9,221 nucleotides of DNA from an uncultured Oscillospiraceae bacterium (GTDB lineage: Bacteria; Bacillota_A; Clostridia; Oscillospirales; Oscillospiraceae), in contig CAKUMR010000030.1 of assembly GCA_934667865.1 (NCBI GenBank), forward strand, positions 1 to 9,221. Reading direction: 5' to 3'. The notes beneath the pieces are model-generated. The model did not search any database and was not told where the DNA came from. It saw only the letters and a list, made by a program, of their open reading frames with translations. Both the position numbers and the translations under genes were made by a program. Shown here in pieces: positions 1-7,375 of the stretch; the stretch's first letter is position 1, and every line of letters starts with the position of its first letter.

Positions 1-614
1 CTCCTTCTGACCTTCTCCAAATCGGACGAGGCCGTTTCCATGCCGGTGGAGCAGCCGGTGACGATCACCGCGTCCGCGCCCTGATGCTGCGCCCATTTGG
101 CGGAGGTGGAAATATCCACCGACGGGTTGACCATATAGTAGTGCTTGACCTGCACGTCCGCAAGGATCTTCACATGCTCCGCGCCGATCTCCCGGCGGTA
201 GCGGATAACCTTACCGCTGCACGGCGTGATAATGCCGTTGTAATTCATGACCGTATCGACAAAGATGGGGCTGCGGATAAAGTCGCCGCCGACCACCTTG
301 GCGATGGAGAGCGCTTCCTCGTAGTTGAGCGCGCTGCAGCACAGACCGAGCGGCAGCTTTATCGCGCTGCGAACCGCCTGCGCCACCATGCTGATGGCAG
401 CAAACTGCACCTTGGTCATATGCGGCTCCAGACACAGATCCTCGTTTTCGACCATGACCGCGTCAAAGCCAGCACGCTCCAGCGTCTTTGCGTCGCTGAC
501 CGCACGCTCGATGACCTCGCTGATGCTTGCCGTCGCGCCGTAGGTTCCGGGCAGCGGCAGGCAGTGGATCATGCCGATGAGCAGCTTGCGCCCATTCGTC
601 AGATTCCAATCCAT
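1..614 (-). CDS. BtpA/SgcQ-family TIM-barrel protein (C-terminus beyond window)
   Basis: Last visible gene of the main operon, cut by the left edge; 204 N-terminal residues are present and members are usually about 260-280 residues. Family motifs: GMIHCLPLPG at residues 14-23, GFDAVMVEN at 49-57, DFIRSPIFVD at 111-120, ADVQVKHYY at 152-160, and ADAVIVTGCSTGMET at 180-194. The family includes cyanobacterial BtpA (needed for photosystem I accumulation) and E. coli SgcQ of a putative sugar operon; no reaction is firmly established, but the fold is a (beta/alpha)8 barrel and the protein is probably cytoplasmic. I chose the ATG at 614 because AGGAGG at 625-630 lies 10 bases upstream of it, whereas the alternative ATG at 623 lies only 1 base from that site and would overlap the kinase gene. 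The context, after a kinase, suggests it acts on a phosphorylated sugar-like intermediate (inference). Confidence 0.85.
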   Translation of the reverse strand, partial: MDWNLTNGRKLLIGMIHCLPLPGTYGATASISEVIERAVSDAKTLERAGFDAVMVENEDLCLEPHMTKVQFAAISMVAQAVRSAIKLPLGLCCSALNYEEALSIAKVVGGDFIRSPIFVDTVMNYNGIITPCSGKVIRYRREIGAEHVKILADVQVKHYYMVNPSVDISTSAKWAQHQGADAVIVTGCSTGMETASSDLEKVRR

Positions 615-615
615 T

Positions 616-1584
616 TCAATCATCCCTCCTGATCGTTTCATACCGCGCCAGAAGCTGCGCTTCGGTGGGCAGATTGGTGATGCTTCCCTCTTTTTCCAGC
701 ACAAAGGAGGAAACCGTCGCGCCCAGCAGGGCGCACGCGCGCATATCGTAACCATGGACAAGACCGTACAGGAAGCCGCACACATAGCCGTCGCCCGCGC
801 CGACCGTTTCCGGCTCCTCGCACTGCGGCGCGACCACACCGGCCTGCGTGACCTCTATGCCCGCGCCGGATCTGTAATACACGCGGCTTCCCTCTGCGCC
901 CAGCGTTTCGACCAGAATTTGCAGCCGCCCGCCTTCAAAGAGGTCGCAGACGCTCTTCAGGCCGAAGGTTTCCTGCAAATATGCCGTTTCCGTCTCATTC
1001 GCGAAGATGACCGTGCTCAGCTCCAGAAGCTGCGCGAGCTTTTCCTTGGGCAGAGCATTAGGGTCCTTTCGCATGGACAGCACCAGCGGCGTGCCGCTTG
1101 TGCGGATGGCGTCGATGGCGGGCTGCGTGTTCATCGCCATGGGCGCGGTGAGGATCACATAGCGGCTGTCGCGGAAGAACTGCTGCTTCATCTCCTGCAC
1201 GCCATAAAAGGTGCTCTCCGGCAGCCGGTGCTCATACTCCGTGATGAGCGTCATGTGGTTTTTCTCGGCGTTCTGGATCATGATGGTCGTCCCGCGCGCC
1301 TGCGCGGGCGGGTCCTTGATCCCGTCCTCCGGCATCCGGTATTCCTGCGCAAAGCCGTGCAGAAAATCATGCTGCCGGTAGTCCGCGTAGGTCAGCACGG
1401 GATAGACGGACGCGCCCAGCCTTGCAAGACCGGCACAGATGTTCAGCCCCATGCCGCCGTTGTCATATTCCGCCAGACCGCCGCCGAAAACCGGCGTGGA
1501 CTTGCCGCACTCCGGCATCTGCCGGACGCGCAGGATGCTGACCGTCGCCGCCGTTCCGACCACCGTAAAATCGTAGCGCTTCAT
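616..1584 (-). CDS. PfkB-family carbohydrate/nucleoside-type kinase
   Basis: A 322-residue cytoplasmic ATP-dependent kinase of the ribokinase/PfkB family, normal in length. Visible motifs: the first PfkB signature around GGMGLNICAGLARLG (43-57), the NETE magnesium-site motif (196-199), the ATP-site GAEG (229-232), and the second signature with the anion hole and catalytic base VGAGD (261-265, base Asp265). Two substrate-pocket positions deviate: the Asp usually found just after the N-terminal G-x-x-x motif is Val15 (GTAATVS, 10-16), and the usual GGKG is GGMG (43-46). The substrate is therefore probably not ribose (inference). The ATG at 1584 shares one base with the upstream TGA (TGATG), with GGAG seven bases before it inside the hydrolase gene, so translation is probably coupled. 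The reading frame stays open up to 1788, but that stretch overlaps the hydrolase and is not kinase-like. In this operon it likely phosphorylates the imported sugar moiety or a product of the hydrolase. Confidence 0.93.
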   Translation of the reverse strand: MKRYDFTVVGTAATVSILRVRQMPECGKSTPVFGGGLAEYDNGGMGLNICAGLARLGASVYPVLTYADYRQHDFLHGFAQEYRMPEDGIKDPPAQARGTTIMIQNAEKNHMTLITEYEHRLPESTFYGVQEMKQQFFRDSRYVILTAPMAMNTQPAIDAIRTSGTPLVLSMRKDPNALPKEKLAQLLELSTVIFANETETAYLQETFGLKSVCDLFEGGRLQILVETLGAEGSRVYYRSGAGIEVTQAGVVAPQCEEPETVGAGDGYVCGFLYGLVHGYDMRACALLGATVSSFVLEKEGSITNLPTEAQLLARYETIRRDD

Positions 1585-2174
1585 CAGAACGCTCCGTTCT
1601 TCAGCCGCTCGCAGACCTCGTCGGAGGAAATGGCCTTGGCAAAATACTTGGTCATTTCCGCCAGATGGAAGTCGTTGATCTCCTTGGTATTCGTGCCGAG
1701 CATATCGCTGATCATATAGGTGCGGAAGCGGTAGGCCGAGGCGTCCGTCGCCGTAGCGCGGCAGCAGACGTTGGTCTTGACGCCGCACACGAGGACGTTT
1801 TCCACGCCGCGTTCCCGCAGGATCTCGGCAAGATCGGTGCCGAAGAAAGCGCTCGGCACAAACTTGCGGAACTTGATGTCCCGTTCGGGGTCATAGGGGA
1901 TGTTCTCATCCAGCTCGGCGCCCTCGGAGCCCTCGACGAGGGAGGCCTTCTTGCCGTCACGGAACATTCTCGTCAGCTCGGGGTTGACCTCCTTTTCGTC
2001 CGCCGGATGGGCGGTATAGACGATGACGATGAGCGCGCCGAGGTCGCGCATTTTGTTGATCTTTTCCGGGAAGGTCTTCATCATTTCGCCGGTGGTTTCG
2101 GGATAGTAGAACTTTCCCTCCGGGCGCGTGAAGTCCTTCTGCATATCAATGACAAGTACAGCGGTTTTGGGCAT
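1584..2174 (-). CDS. isochorismatase-superfamily cysteine hydrolase
   Basis: A 196-residue cytoplasmic hydrolase of the isochorismatase-like superfamily, typical length. The catalytic triad is visible: Asp10 in VIDMQKDF, Lys104 in KFRKFVPSAF, and Cys137 in CGVKTNVC (130-137), followed directly by a second Cys138. Family members cleave C-N bonds in amides, ureido acids or N-carbamoyl compounds (nicotinamidase, N-carbamoylsarcosine amidase, ureidoacrylate amidase RutB). The nicotinamidase metal site (Asp-x-His...His) is not evident: the corresponding stretch reads VYTAHPADE (52-60), so nicotinamidase is unlikely. The start is supported by GGGAGG eight bases before the ATG. It begins 15 bases after the permease stop and overlaps the kinase by one base, so it belongs to the transporter operon. 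I infer that it acts on the imported compound or a breakdown product; the exact substrate cannot be read from the sequence. Confidence 0.92.
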   Translation of the reverse strand: MPKTAVLVIDMQKDFTRPEGKFYYPETTGEMMKTFPEKINKMRDLGALIVIVYTAHPADEKEVNPELTRMFRDGKKASLVEGSEGAELDENIPYDPERDIKFRKFVPSAFFGTDLAEILRERGVENVLVCGVKTNVCCRATATDASAYRFRTYMISDMLGTNTKEINDFHLAEMTKYFAKAISSDEVCERLKNGAF

Positions 2175-2189
2175 AGGATTTTCCTCCCG

Positions 2190-3125
2190 TCAGGCTTCCT
2201 TGAAGAAGCGCAGATGATTCTTGCGGGCGTTGGGCAGCTCGACGATCAGCAGCACGACAATGATCGTGACATAGGGCATGATGCCGAGCAGCGACGAGAT
2301 CGCCGCAGGAACGAAGTTGTTGATAATGGTTTGCAGTGCGCGGACAAAGCCGAAGATCAGCGCGTAGACGCAGGCCTTCTCCGGGTCCTTTCTGCCGCAG
2401 TTGATGGCGCTCAGGCAGATGAAGCCGCGGTTCGCCGTCATGTTGATGGTGTACATACCGAGCTGCTCGACCGAAAGGTTGAGGCCGGCCAGCGCGCAGG
2501 TCGCGGCGGAGATCATGAGGCACAGGAACTTGATCCGGTTGGTCTTGATGCCGACGGACTTCGCGGCGTTGACGCTCTCGCCGGTCACGCGGACATAAAT
2601 GCCGAATTTCGTCTTGTACATCACGATCGTCAGAACGACGACCACGAGGATGGTCAGGTAGGTGATTGCCGTGTGGTTGTTGAAAATATCGCTCAGAATG
2701 GGGATGCTGCGCAGCACCGGCACGTCGATCATCATCTTCGCCGGATCAATGATGCTGCTGGCGACGAGGTTGCTGCGCGTGCCGTAGAGCGCCTGCAAAA
2801 GGCAGGCCGGAATACAGGCGGCCATCAGGTTGATGCCGCTGCCGACCACGCTGAGGTTGCCCTTGAGCTTGACGGTGAAGAGATAGAACAGGCAGTTGAG
2901 CAAAATGGCGATCACAAAGGCCGCGATCACGCCGACCCAGATCTGCCCCGTGACAAAGGCGAAGAGGATGCCCGCAAAGGCCGCGAATTCCGTGCAGCCC
3001 TCCATGGAGATATTGAACACGCCCGCTCTGGCGACAAACACGCCGCCGATGGTGATGAGCAGATAAGGCGCCGCGTTCTCCACGGTCATATTCAGAAGGT
3101 TCAGAAACAGGGAAAAGTAATTCAT
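2190..3125 (-). CDS. ABC transporter permease, BmpE/NupQ-like
   Basis: A 311-residue polytopic membrane protein of the branched-chain-amino-acid/ribose permease superfamily (BPD_transp_2), in the subgroup that pairs with BMP-type binding proteins. Hydrophobic segments are visible at about 17-33, 46-84 (two helices), 97-112, 153-170, 199-217, 249-268 and 280-297. Diagnostic motifs are AGVFNISMEG (34-43; usually GVFNIGLEG) and the cytoplasmic coupling loop GIYVRVTGESVNAAKSVGI (175-193), which contacts the ATPase. It forms the translocation pore with the neighbouring permease. The start ATG lies only two bases after that gene's stop, and its ribosome binding site GGAGG (spacer 7) sits across the end of the upstream gene, so translation is probably coupled. 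Closest characterised relatives by memory are NupQ of B. subtilis and NupC of Lactococcus, which transport nucleosides; the substrate here is not proven. Confidence 0.95.
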   Translation of the reverse strand: MNYFSLFLNLLNMTVENAAPYLLITIGGVFVARAGVFNISMEGCTEFAAFAGILFAFVTGQIWVGVIAAFVIAILLNCLFYLFTVKLKGNLSVVGSGINLMAACIPACLLQALYGTRSNLVASSIIDPAKMMIDVPVLRSIPILSDIFNNHTAITYLTILVVVVLTIVMYKTKFGIYVRVTGESVNAAKSVGIKTNRIKFLCLMISAATCALAGLNLSVEQLGMYTINMTANRGFICLSAINCGRKDPEKACVYALIFGFVRALQTIINNFVPAAISSLLGIMPYVTIIVVLLIVELPNARKNHLRFFKEA

Positions 3126-3127
3126 GC

Positions 3128-4240
3128 TCAGTCCTCCTTTTTCGCCGCAGCGCGGTGGAAGATGCGGCCGAAGAAGCCCGCGATCGCCTCGCGGTTGTTG
3201 CCGATCAGCTTGATGGCCATGAACAGGACCAGCGTGCTCTTGATGATATTGATCAGATCAAGCGGCACGCCCAGACCGGTCTGCGCGGCCAGCGCGCCGT
3301 AGCGCAGGGCGCCGAAGACAATGGAGAACAGCAGGATGCCCACCGGATTGCTGCCCGCAAGGATGCAGACGAAGAAGCCGTCCCAGCCGATGCCGGGGTT
3401 GGCGGAGAAGCTGCTGACAAAGTTATAGTTGACGCCGAGGATCTCCGTCGCGCCCGCGATACCGGCCAGCGCGCCGCCGATCACGAAGATCACGACGATC
3501 TTGCGGCTGACGTGCATACCGACGGCGTCGGCAAATTCCCACTGCTTGCCGATACAGTCGATCTCATAGCCGAACTTGGTCTTTTTCAGGACGAAATACA
3601 GCACGAGCCAGATGGCAAGCGCGATGAAGATCGCGGTCGTGCAGCGGTACTTGCTGTTGAGCTTGGCAAGACGCGCGGTCTGCTCGATGAATTCCGTGTG
3701 CGCATAAGCGTCGCCCGTGCCGAGGTAGCTCTGGGTCAGAAAGCCCGTGACCTGCGTTGCGATGCTGTTGAGCATGACGGTCGTGACGACCTCGTTTACG
3801 CGCAGCTTCGCCTTGAGAAGGCCGGGAATGAGGGCATAGAGCGCGCCGAAGGCCGCACCGATGAGCAGGCACAGCGTCACGTGCAGCACAGGCGGCAGGC
3901 CCTTGATCATGTAGCCCGCCAGCGCCGCGGTGAAGGCGCCGAGGAACACCTGGCCCTCAATGCCCATGTTGTACATATTCGCGCGGATGGAAAGCGCCGT
4001 AGCCATGCCGGTAATGATGATGGGCGTGGTATAGCCAAGCGTATTGAGGATGCCGCCGAGGGAGAAAAAGGCTTTTTTGATGATATAGCCGTAAAGCGTG
4101 AAAGGATTACAGCCGCAGATCAGGGAAAAAATGCTGCCGACGGCAAAGGCGAACACCAGAGGCACCAGCACGTCGCCGGTGGCCGTAAGGAGATTGCCGC
4201 CCCAGCCGGAGGAGCGTCTTGCGGGGAGTCTTTGTTTCAT
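3128..4240 (-). CDS. ABC transporter permease, BmpD/NupP-like
   Basis: A 370-residue polytopic membrane permease, the larger of the pair, as usual in BMP-type nucleoside importers. A basic N-terminus (MKQRLPARRS) precedes the first helix at about 22-42; further hydrophobic segments are at about 70-84, 96-112, 116-140, 152-168, 201-218, 246-266, 286-312 and 330-346. Family motifs: MYNMGIEGQ (89-97), LRVNEVVTTVMLN (146-158), the ATPase-coupling loop from Gly224 to Met242, and GIGWDG (283-288). The C-terminus is basic and then charged (AAAKKED), probably cytoplasmic. AGAGG lies nine bases before the ATG; the gene begins 13 bases after the ATPase stop and ends two bases before the next permease. 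It should form a heterodimeric channel with that permease. Confidence 0.95.
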   Translation of the reverse strand: MKQRLPARRSSGWGGNLLTATGDVLVPLVFAFAVGSIFSLICGCNPFTLYGYIIKKAFFSLGGILNTLGYTTPIIITGMATALSIRANMYNMGIEGQVFLGAFTAALAGYMIKGLPPVLHVTLCLLIGAAFGALYALIPGLLKAKLRVNEVVTTVMLNSIATQVTGFLTQSYLGTGDAYAHTEFIEQTARLAKLNSKYRCTTAIFIALAIWLVLYFVLKKTKFGYEIDCIGKQWEFADAVGMHVSRKIVVIFVIGGALAGIAGATEILGVNYNFVSSFSANPGIGWDGFFVCILAGSNPVGILLFSIVFGALRYGALAAQTGLGVPLDLINIIKSTLVLFMAIKLIGNNREAIAGFFGRIFHRAAAKKED

Positions 4241-4253
4241 GTTCGTAAACCTC

Positions 4254-5828
4254 TCATTCTTCCGAAAGCTCTTCGGCGGTCATGCGCTTCACGCCGGACA
4301 TATACAGTCCCAGCTCATTGAAGCTCACGTCCTCCGAACGGAAGCCGCCGACGATCTCGCCGTGATACATCACGAGCACGCGGTCGGAAAGTCCCGTGAC
4401 CTCGGAAAGCTCCGAGGAAATGATGAACACCGCCGTTCCGGCGTCGCGCATCTTGAGGATCTGGTTGTGAATGAACTCGATGGCGCCGATGTCCACGCCG
4501 CGCGTCGGCTGGCTGACCAGCAGCACCCTCGGCCTGCGGCTGAACTCGCGGGCGATGATGACCTTCTGCGCGTTGCCGCCGGAAAGGGAGCCGACCGCCG
4601 GGTCCTTCGTGCTCAGGCGGACGTCATATTCCCGGACGAGCTGATCGCGGTTTTCCATCATGGCGCGGCGGTTCATCACGCCGCCCTTGCAGTAGGGCTT
4701 GAGTCCGTGATAGCCGGCGATGAGGTTGGCCGAAACCGGCACGTTCAGGCACAGACCCTGCTTGTAGCGGTCCTCCGGCACCACGCCGATCTCGTGCCTG
4801 CGCAGCTCGTCCGGCCACAGGCCCGTGATATTCACGCCGCCCAGCTCCACGGTCGAGCCGTGGCAGACGTCCAGCATTCCGGTCAGCGCCAGCATCAGCT
4901 CGGTCTGGCCGTTGCCCTCCACGCCTGCAATGCCGACGACCTCGTTCTCGTGGATGCGGAAATTGATGTCGTTGAGAATTTTTTTGCCCTCGGAGTTGAC
5001 CGCGCTGAGGTGCTTGACCTGATAGGCGATCTTCTCGCCGACGGGCTTGCCGCTCTTCTGCACGCGCAGGAGCACCGCGCGGCCGACCATCATTTCCGCC
5101 AGATCTTTGTCGGTGGTGTTTTCGTCGTTCGGCACGGTTCCGATGACCTTGCCCGCGCGGATGACCGTGATATTATAGGCGCACATCTTCACCTCGTTGA
5201 GCTTGTGCGTGATAATGATGATGGTCTTTCCGGCTTTTTTCAGATCGAGCAGGCGCTGGATGAGGTCGTCCACCTCCTGCGGGATGAGCACAGCCGTCGG
5301 CTCGTCGAGAATGAGAAGATCGACGTCGCGGTAGAGCATCTTGAGGATCTCCACGCGCTGCTTCGCGCCGACGGAAATATCCGAAACCTTGTCGGTAATA
5401 TTCAAATTAAAGTTAAACTTGTCCACAAGCGCCTGGATCTCGGCTTTTTCCTTTTTCTCGTCGATCAGCAGGCCGCGGAAGGTCTTTTTTCCGATCTTGT
5501 GGGTGCGCACCGTTTCCGTTCCCAGAACGATGTTTTCATAGATCGACAGCGACGGCGACAGCTTGAAATGCTGATGCACCATGCCGATGCCAAGCTCGAT
5601 CGCATCGCGCGGCGAGGCGATGGCAACCTTTTTGCCGCGGAAGAAGATCTCCCCCTCCGTCGGCTGGAGGATGCCGTAGAGCATATTCATGAGCGTGGAC
5701 TTGCCCGCGCCGTTTTCACCGATGATGGCGCGGATCTCCCCTTCCTTCACCGCCAGATCGATGTGATCGTTGGCCGTGAAGTTTCCGAACTTTTTCGTCA
5801 GGTTTTTCGTTTCAATAATGGTATCCAT
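4254..5828 (-). CDS. ABC transporter ATP-binding protein with two ATPase domains, NupO/BmpC-like
   Basis: A 524-residue protein with two fused nucleotide-binding domains that powers the importer from the cytoplasmic face. Domain 1: Walker [10 protein letters not shown] (37-45), Q-loop Gln86, signature ISVGAKQR (151-158), Walker [11 protein letters not shown] (171-180), H-loop His208. Domain 2 is of the degenerate type normal for sugar/nucleoside importers: Walker A-like GVEGNGQTE (302-310) with no Lys, signature LSGGNAQK (415-422), and [13 protein letters not shown] (439-451) in place of a canonical Walker B. Domain 1 should therefore do most of the hydrolysis. Start choice: the ATG at 5828 has GGTGA five bases upstream, which fits the anti-Shine-Dalgarno extension. 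A TTG (5840) and a GTG (5837) in frame with AGGA nearby are possible and would add 4 or 3 residues. The gene follows the binding-protein gene after a 77-base gap containing a hairpin. Family length is about 500-525 residues. Confidence 0.95.
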   Translation of the reverse strand: MDTIIETKNLTKKFGNFTANDHIDLAVKEGEIRAIIGENGAGKSTLMNMLYGILQPTEGEIFFRGKKVAIASPRDAIELGIGMVHQHFKLSPSLSIYENIVLGTETVRTHKIGKKTFRGLLIDEKKEKAEIQALVDKFNFNLNITDKVSDISVGAKQRVEILKMLYRDVDLLILDEPTAVLIPQEVDDLIQRLLDLKKAGKTIIIITHKLNEVKMCAYNITVIRAGKVIGTVPNDENTTDKDLAEMMVGRAVLLRVQKSGKPVGEKIAYQVKHLSAVNSEGKKILNDINFRIHENEVVGIAGVEGNGQTELMLALTGMLDVCHGSTVELGGVNITGLWPDELRRHEIGVVPEDRYKQGLCLNVPVSANLIAGYHGLKPYCKGGVMNRRAMMENRDQLVREYDVRLSTKDPAVGSLSGGNAQKVIIAREFSRRPRVLLVSQPTRGVDIGAIEFIHNQILKMRDAGTAVFIISSELSEVTGLSDRVLVMYHGEIVGGFRSEDVSFNELGLYMSGVKRMTAEELSEE

Positions 5829-5857
5829 ATTCGTCACCAAAGCATCCTATGATGGGG

Positions 5858-5893
5858 GTATGCCCCGCTGGAGGTACCTTCAACGGGGCATAC
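5858..5893 (-). terminator. perfect hairpin between binding protein and ATPase (attenuator or mRNA stabiliser)
   Basis: A 10-bp perfect inverted repeat (minus strand GTATGCCCCG ... CGGGGCATAC) whose 16-base interior also pairs around a GGTACC core, giving an almost continuous stem. It starts 10 bases after tandem TAA stop codons of the binding-protein gene. There is no U-tract after it on the minus strand, so it is unlikely to be a full intrinsic terminator. Hairpins in this position commonly protect or partly terminate the message so that the binding protein is made in excess of the membrane components; that role is inferred here. Confidence 0.6.
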
Positions 5894-5905
5894 ACAGTCG
5901 GTTTA

Positions 5906-7135
5906 TTACTTGTTCAGCTCTGCGTAGGTCTTGTTGTTGCCGTCGATCTTGAGCCAGTCGTCCAAGCGCTGGCCGTCGTTCTCGATGCTCGCCATACGGG
6001 CATCGAAGACGGTGATGGTGCCGTCGGCGATCCACTTGCGGCACTGCTCGATGATGCCCTTGAGCTCTTCGAGCTTGTCCTTATCGGTCACATACTGCGC
6101 AATAACGCTCATGTCGGTGATGTCCACGCCGCCGTTGGAGAGGTTGAAGACATCCGGCTCGGTCTGCGCGAGGTCGCCCTCGAGGTACTTGCCGATGTAG
6201 AATTCCATCAGGGAGGTGTTGTCGCGGACGGCGGAGGTCAGGATGTAGCCCGGCTCGACCTCGTCCTGGTTGGAGTCAACGCCGATGCCGAACGCATTGT
6301 TCAGACGGCAGGCCTCCAGGCCGCCAAGACCGGCGGTGCCGCAGCAGGTCCAGATGACGTCGCAGCCCATGTTGTTGATCATGTTCTGGGCAATGTTCTG
6401 CGCGTTTGCAGTGTCGGAGAAGCCGACGGTGTAGTCGATGTAGATCTTCGCATCGGGGTTGTAGAACAGTGCGCCCTGACGGAAGCCGTCGCCGTACTGA
6501 TAGAAGCCGACGGACTCTGCGCCGAACAGGATGCCGATGTTGCAGCCCTCGTGCTGGCCGACGCCCTCAACCAGGGTGTTGCCGTCGGTCGCGGCATAGG
6601 CAGCGACGACGCCCGCGAGGAAGGAGTGCTCGTTCAGGGTGATGTAGGACTCAATGACGTTCTTCGGGGTCTCGGTGAAACCGTCGACCGCGTTGATGCG
6701 GAGCTGACGGCCGACAACGACGAAGTAGATGTCGGGGTAATCCAGCGCAACGGTGTACATATTGCCGCTGATGCCGGCTTCGAGGTTGATGATCAGGCCA
6801 TAGCCCGCTTCGCACAGCTCACGGATCAGGGTCTCGCCCTGCGTGGTGTCGGTGCATTCCACGGCGTTGACATCCAGACCGTACTTGTCCTTGCAGGCCA
6901 TGAGGCCTGCGTAGGCGGTATCGTTGAAGCCCTGGTCGCCGAGGCCGCCCTGCTGCATGATCATGGCGATCTTCTTATTGACTTCGGGATTGACATCCTC
7001 GCTGCCGGAGGGATCGGTTTTATCGCTGTTGTTGGTGTCGCTGGGGTTTTCCGTGCTGGGGTCCGTGTTGCCGGCACAGGCTGCAAGTGAAAGAATCATA
7101 ACCAGTGCAAGCAGAACTGCGAGTAGCTTTTTCAT
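5906..7135 (-). CDS. BMP-family ABC transporter substrate-binding lipoprotein
   Basis: A 409-residue extracytoplasmic lipoprotein and first gene of the importer operon. Signal peptide MKKLLAVLLALVMILSLAAC with lipobox LAAC, so the mature protein starts at lipid-modified Cys20. A flexible Ser/Thr/Asn/Asp/Pro-rich tether spans about 21-52, then two type-1 periplasmic-binding lobes. Family hallmarks: GGLGDQGFND (63-72), EAGISGNMY (119-127), and the ligand-pocket loop GIGVDSNQDE (283-292), whose Asp287 aligns with the ribose-binding Asp of PnrA-like nucleoside receptors. The stretch TCCGTAGLGG (263-272) replaces the usual Gly-rich GGTG-type loop and carries a Cys pair. Excluding the lipobox there are nine cysteines (81, 94, 108, 198, 258, 264, 265, 276, 365), many for an exported protein. 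AGGAGG lies eight bases before the ATG. The gene ends with two TAA codons in a row. Relatives bind purine or pyrimidine nucleosides; the ligand here is inferred only. Confidence 0.97.
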   Translation of the reverse strand: MKKLLAVLLALVMILSLAACAGNTDPSTENPSDTNNSDKTDPSGSEDVNPEVNKKIAMIMQQGGLGDQGFNDTAYAGLMACKDKYGLDVNAVECTDTTQGETLIRELCEAGYGLIINLEAGISGNMYTVALDYPDIYFVVVGRQLRINAVDGFTETPKNVIESYITLNEHSFLAGVVAAYAATDGNTLVEGVGQHEGCNIGILFGAESVGFYQYGDGFRQGALFYNPDAKIYIDYTVGFSDTANAQNIAQNMINNMGCDVIWTCCGTAGLGGLEACRLNNAFGIGVDSNQDEVEPGYILTSAVRDNTSLMEFYIGKYLEGDLAQTEPDVFNLSNGGVDITDMSVIAQYVTDKDKLEELKGIIEQCRKWIADGTITVFDARMASIENDGQRLDDWLKIDGNNKTYAELNK

Positions 7136-7143
7136 GGATACAT

Positions 7144-7149
7144 CCTCCT
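7144..7149 (-). promoter_or_regulatory. strong ribosome binding site of the binding-protein gene
   Basis: Perfect AGGAGG eight bases upstream of the ATG at 7135. It fixes the start and predicts high translation, as expected for a substrate-binding protein. Confidence 0.85.
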
Positions 7150-7182
7150 CTTTATTTACATCAACCTTCTGAGTTGTATTGA

Positions 7183-7195
7183 TGTTATAATAACA
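7183..7195. promoter_or_regulatory. 13-base palindrome with extended -10 elements on both strands
   Basis: The sequence TGTTATAATAACA is a perfect palindrome around a central base. On the minus strand it reads TG-T-TATTAT (5 of 6 to the -10 consensus, plus the extended TGn), which would start the main operon near 7180 and leave a leader of about 45 bases before the binding-protein ATG. On the plus strand it reads TG-T-TATAAT, a perfect extended -10, which would drive transcription toward the dehydrogenase antisense strand. No good -35 box sits at the right distance on either strand. It could equally be an operator for a dimeric repressor overlapping the promoter. The surrounding region, about 7150-7260, is strikingly AT-rich compared with the coding DNA. 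Confidence 0.45.
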
Positions 7196-7354
7196 ATATC
7201 ACCACGTTTTGTGATTTTCAATTAGCAAAAGCGCCGAATATTTTCCGCGAATTTTGTTGCATTTCACAAGAAACCTCGCGGTTTTCAAGAATTTTTCTCA
7301 TTCTCCCATCGGACATCCCACCGCGTTATCGTACTGTTGTAATGACAATTTCAG

Positions 7355-7375
7355 CACATCCGGGAGGGGGATGTG
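7355..7375. repeat. second, abutting hairpin
   Basis: Arms CACATCC (7355-7361) and GGATGTG (7369-7375) with a seven-base G-rich loop on the plus strand (C-rich on the minus strand). It shares its last base with the first base of the large GC hairpin, so the two can form together only as directly stacked stems. Function unknown; it may reinforce termination or fold as one tandem element. Confidence 0.45.

Noticed and set aside
1585..1788. N-terminal extension of the kinase up to 1788.
   Set aside because: The extra 68 residues overlap the hydrolase gene in another frame, have no kinase features, and the ATG at 1584 has a ribosome binding site and matches the family N-terminus.
4254..5828. Missing Walker A Lys in the second ATPase domain as evidence of a broken gene.
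   Set aside because: The GVEGNGQTE form is normal for the second domain of sugar and nucleoside importers.
1665..5852. Very long plus-strand open frames (for example 1665-3302, 3155-4321, 4098-5852).
   Set aside because: They lie exactly opposite well-supported minus-strand genes. Their products are rich in Asp/Glu/His/Arg/Ala with no recognisable motif, the usual antisense shadow in GC-rich codon usage.
5849..7090. 413-residue plus-strand frame opposite the binding-protein gene.
   Set aside because: Antisense shadow: no plus-strand ribosome binding site seen, and the minus-strand gene has a signal peptide, lipobox and family motifs.
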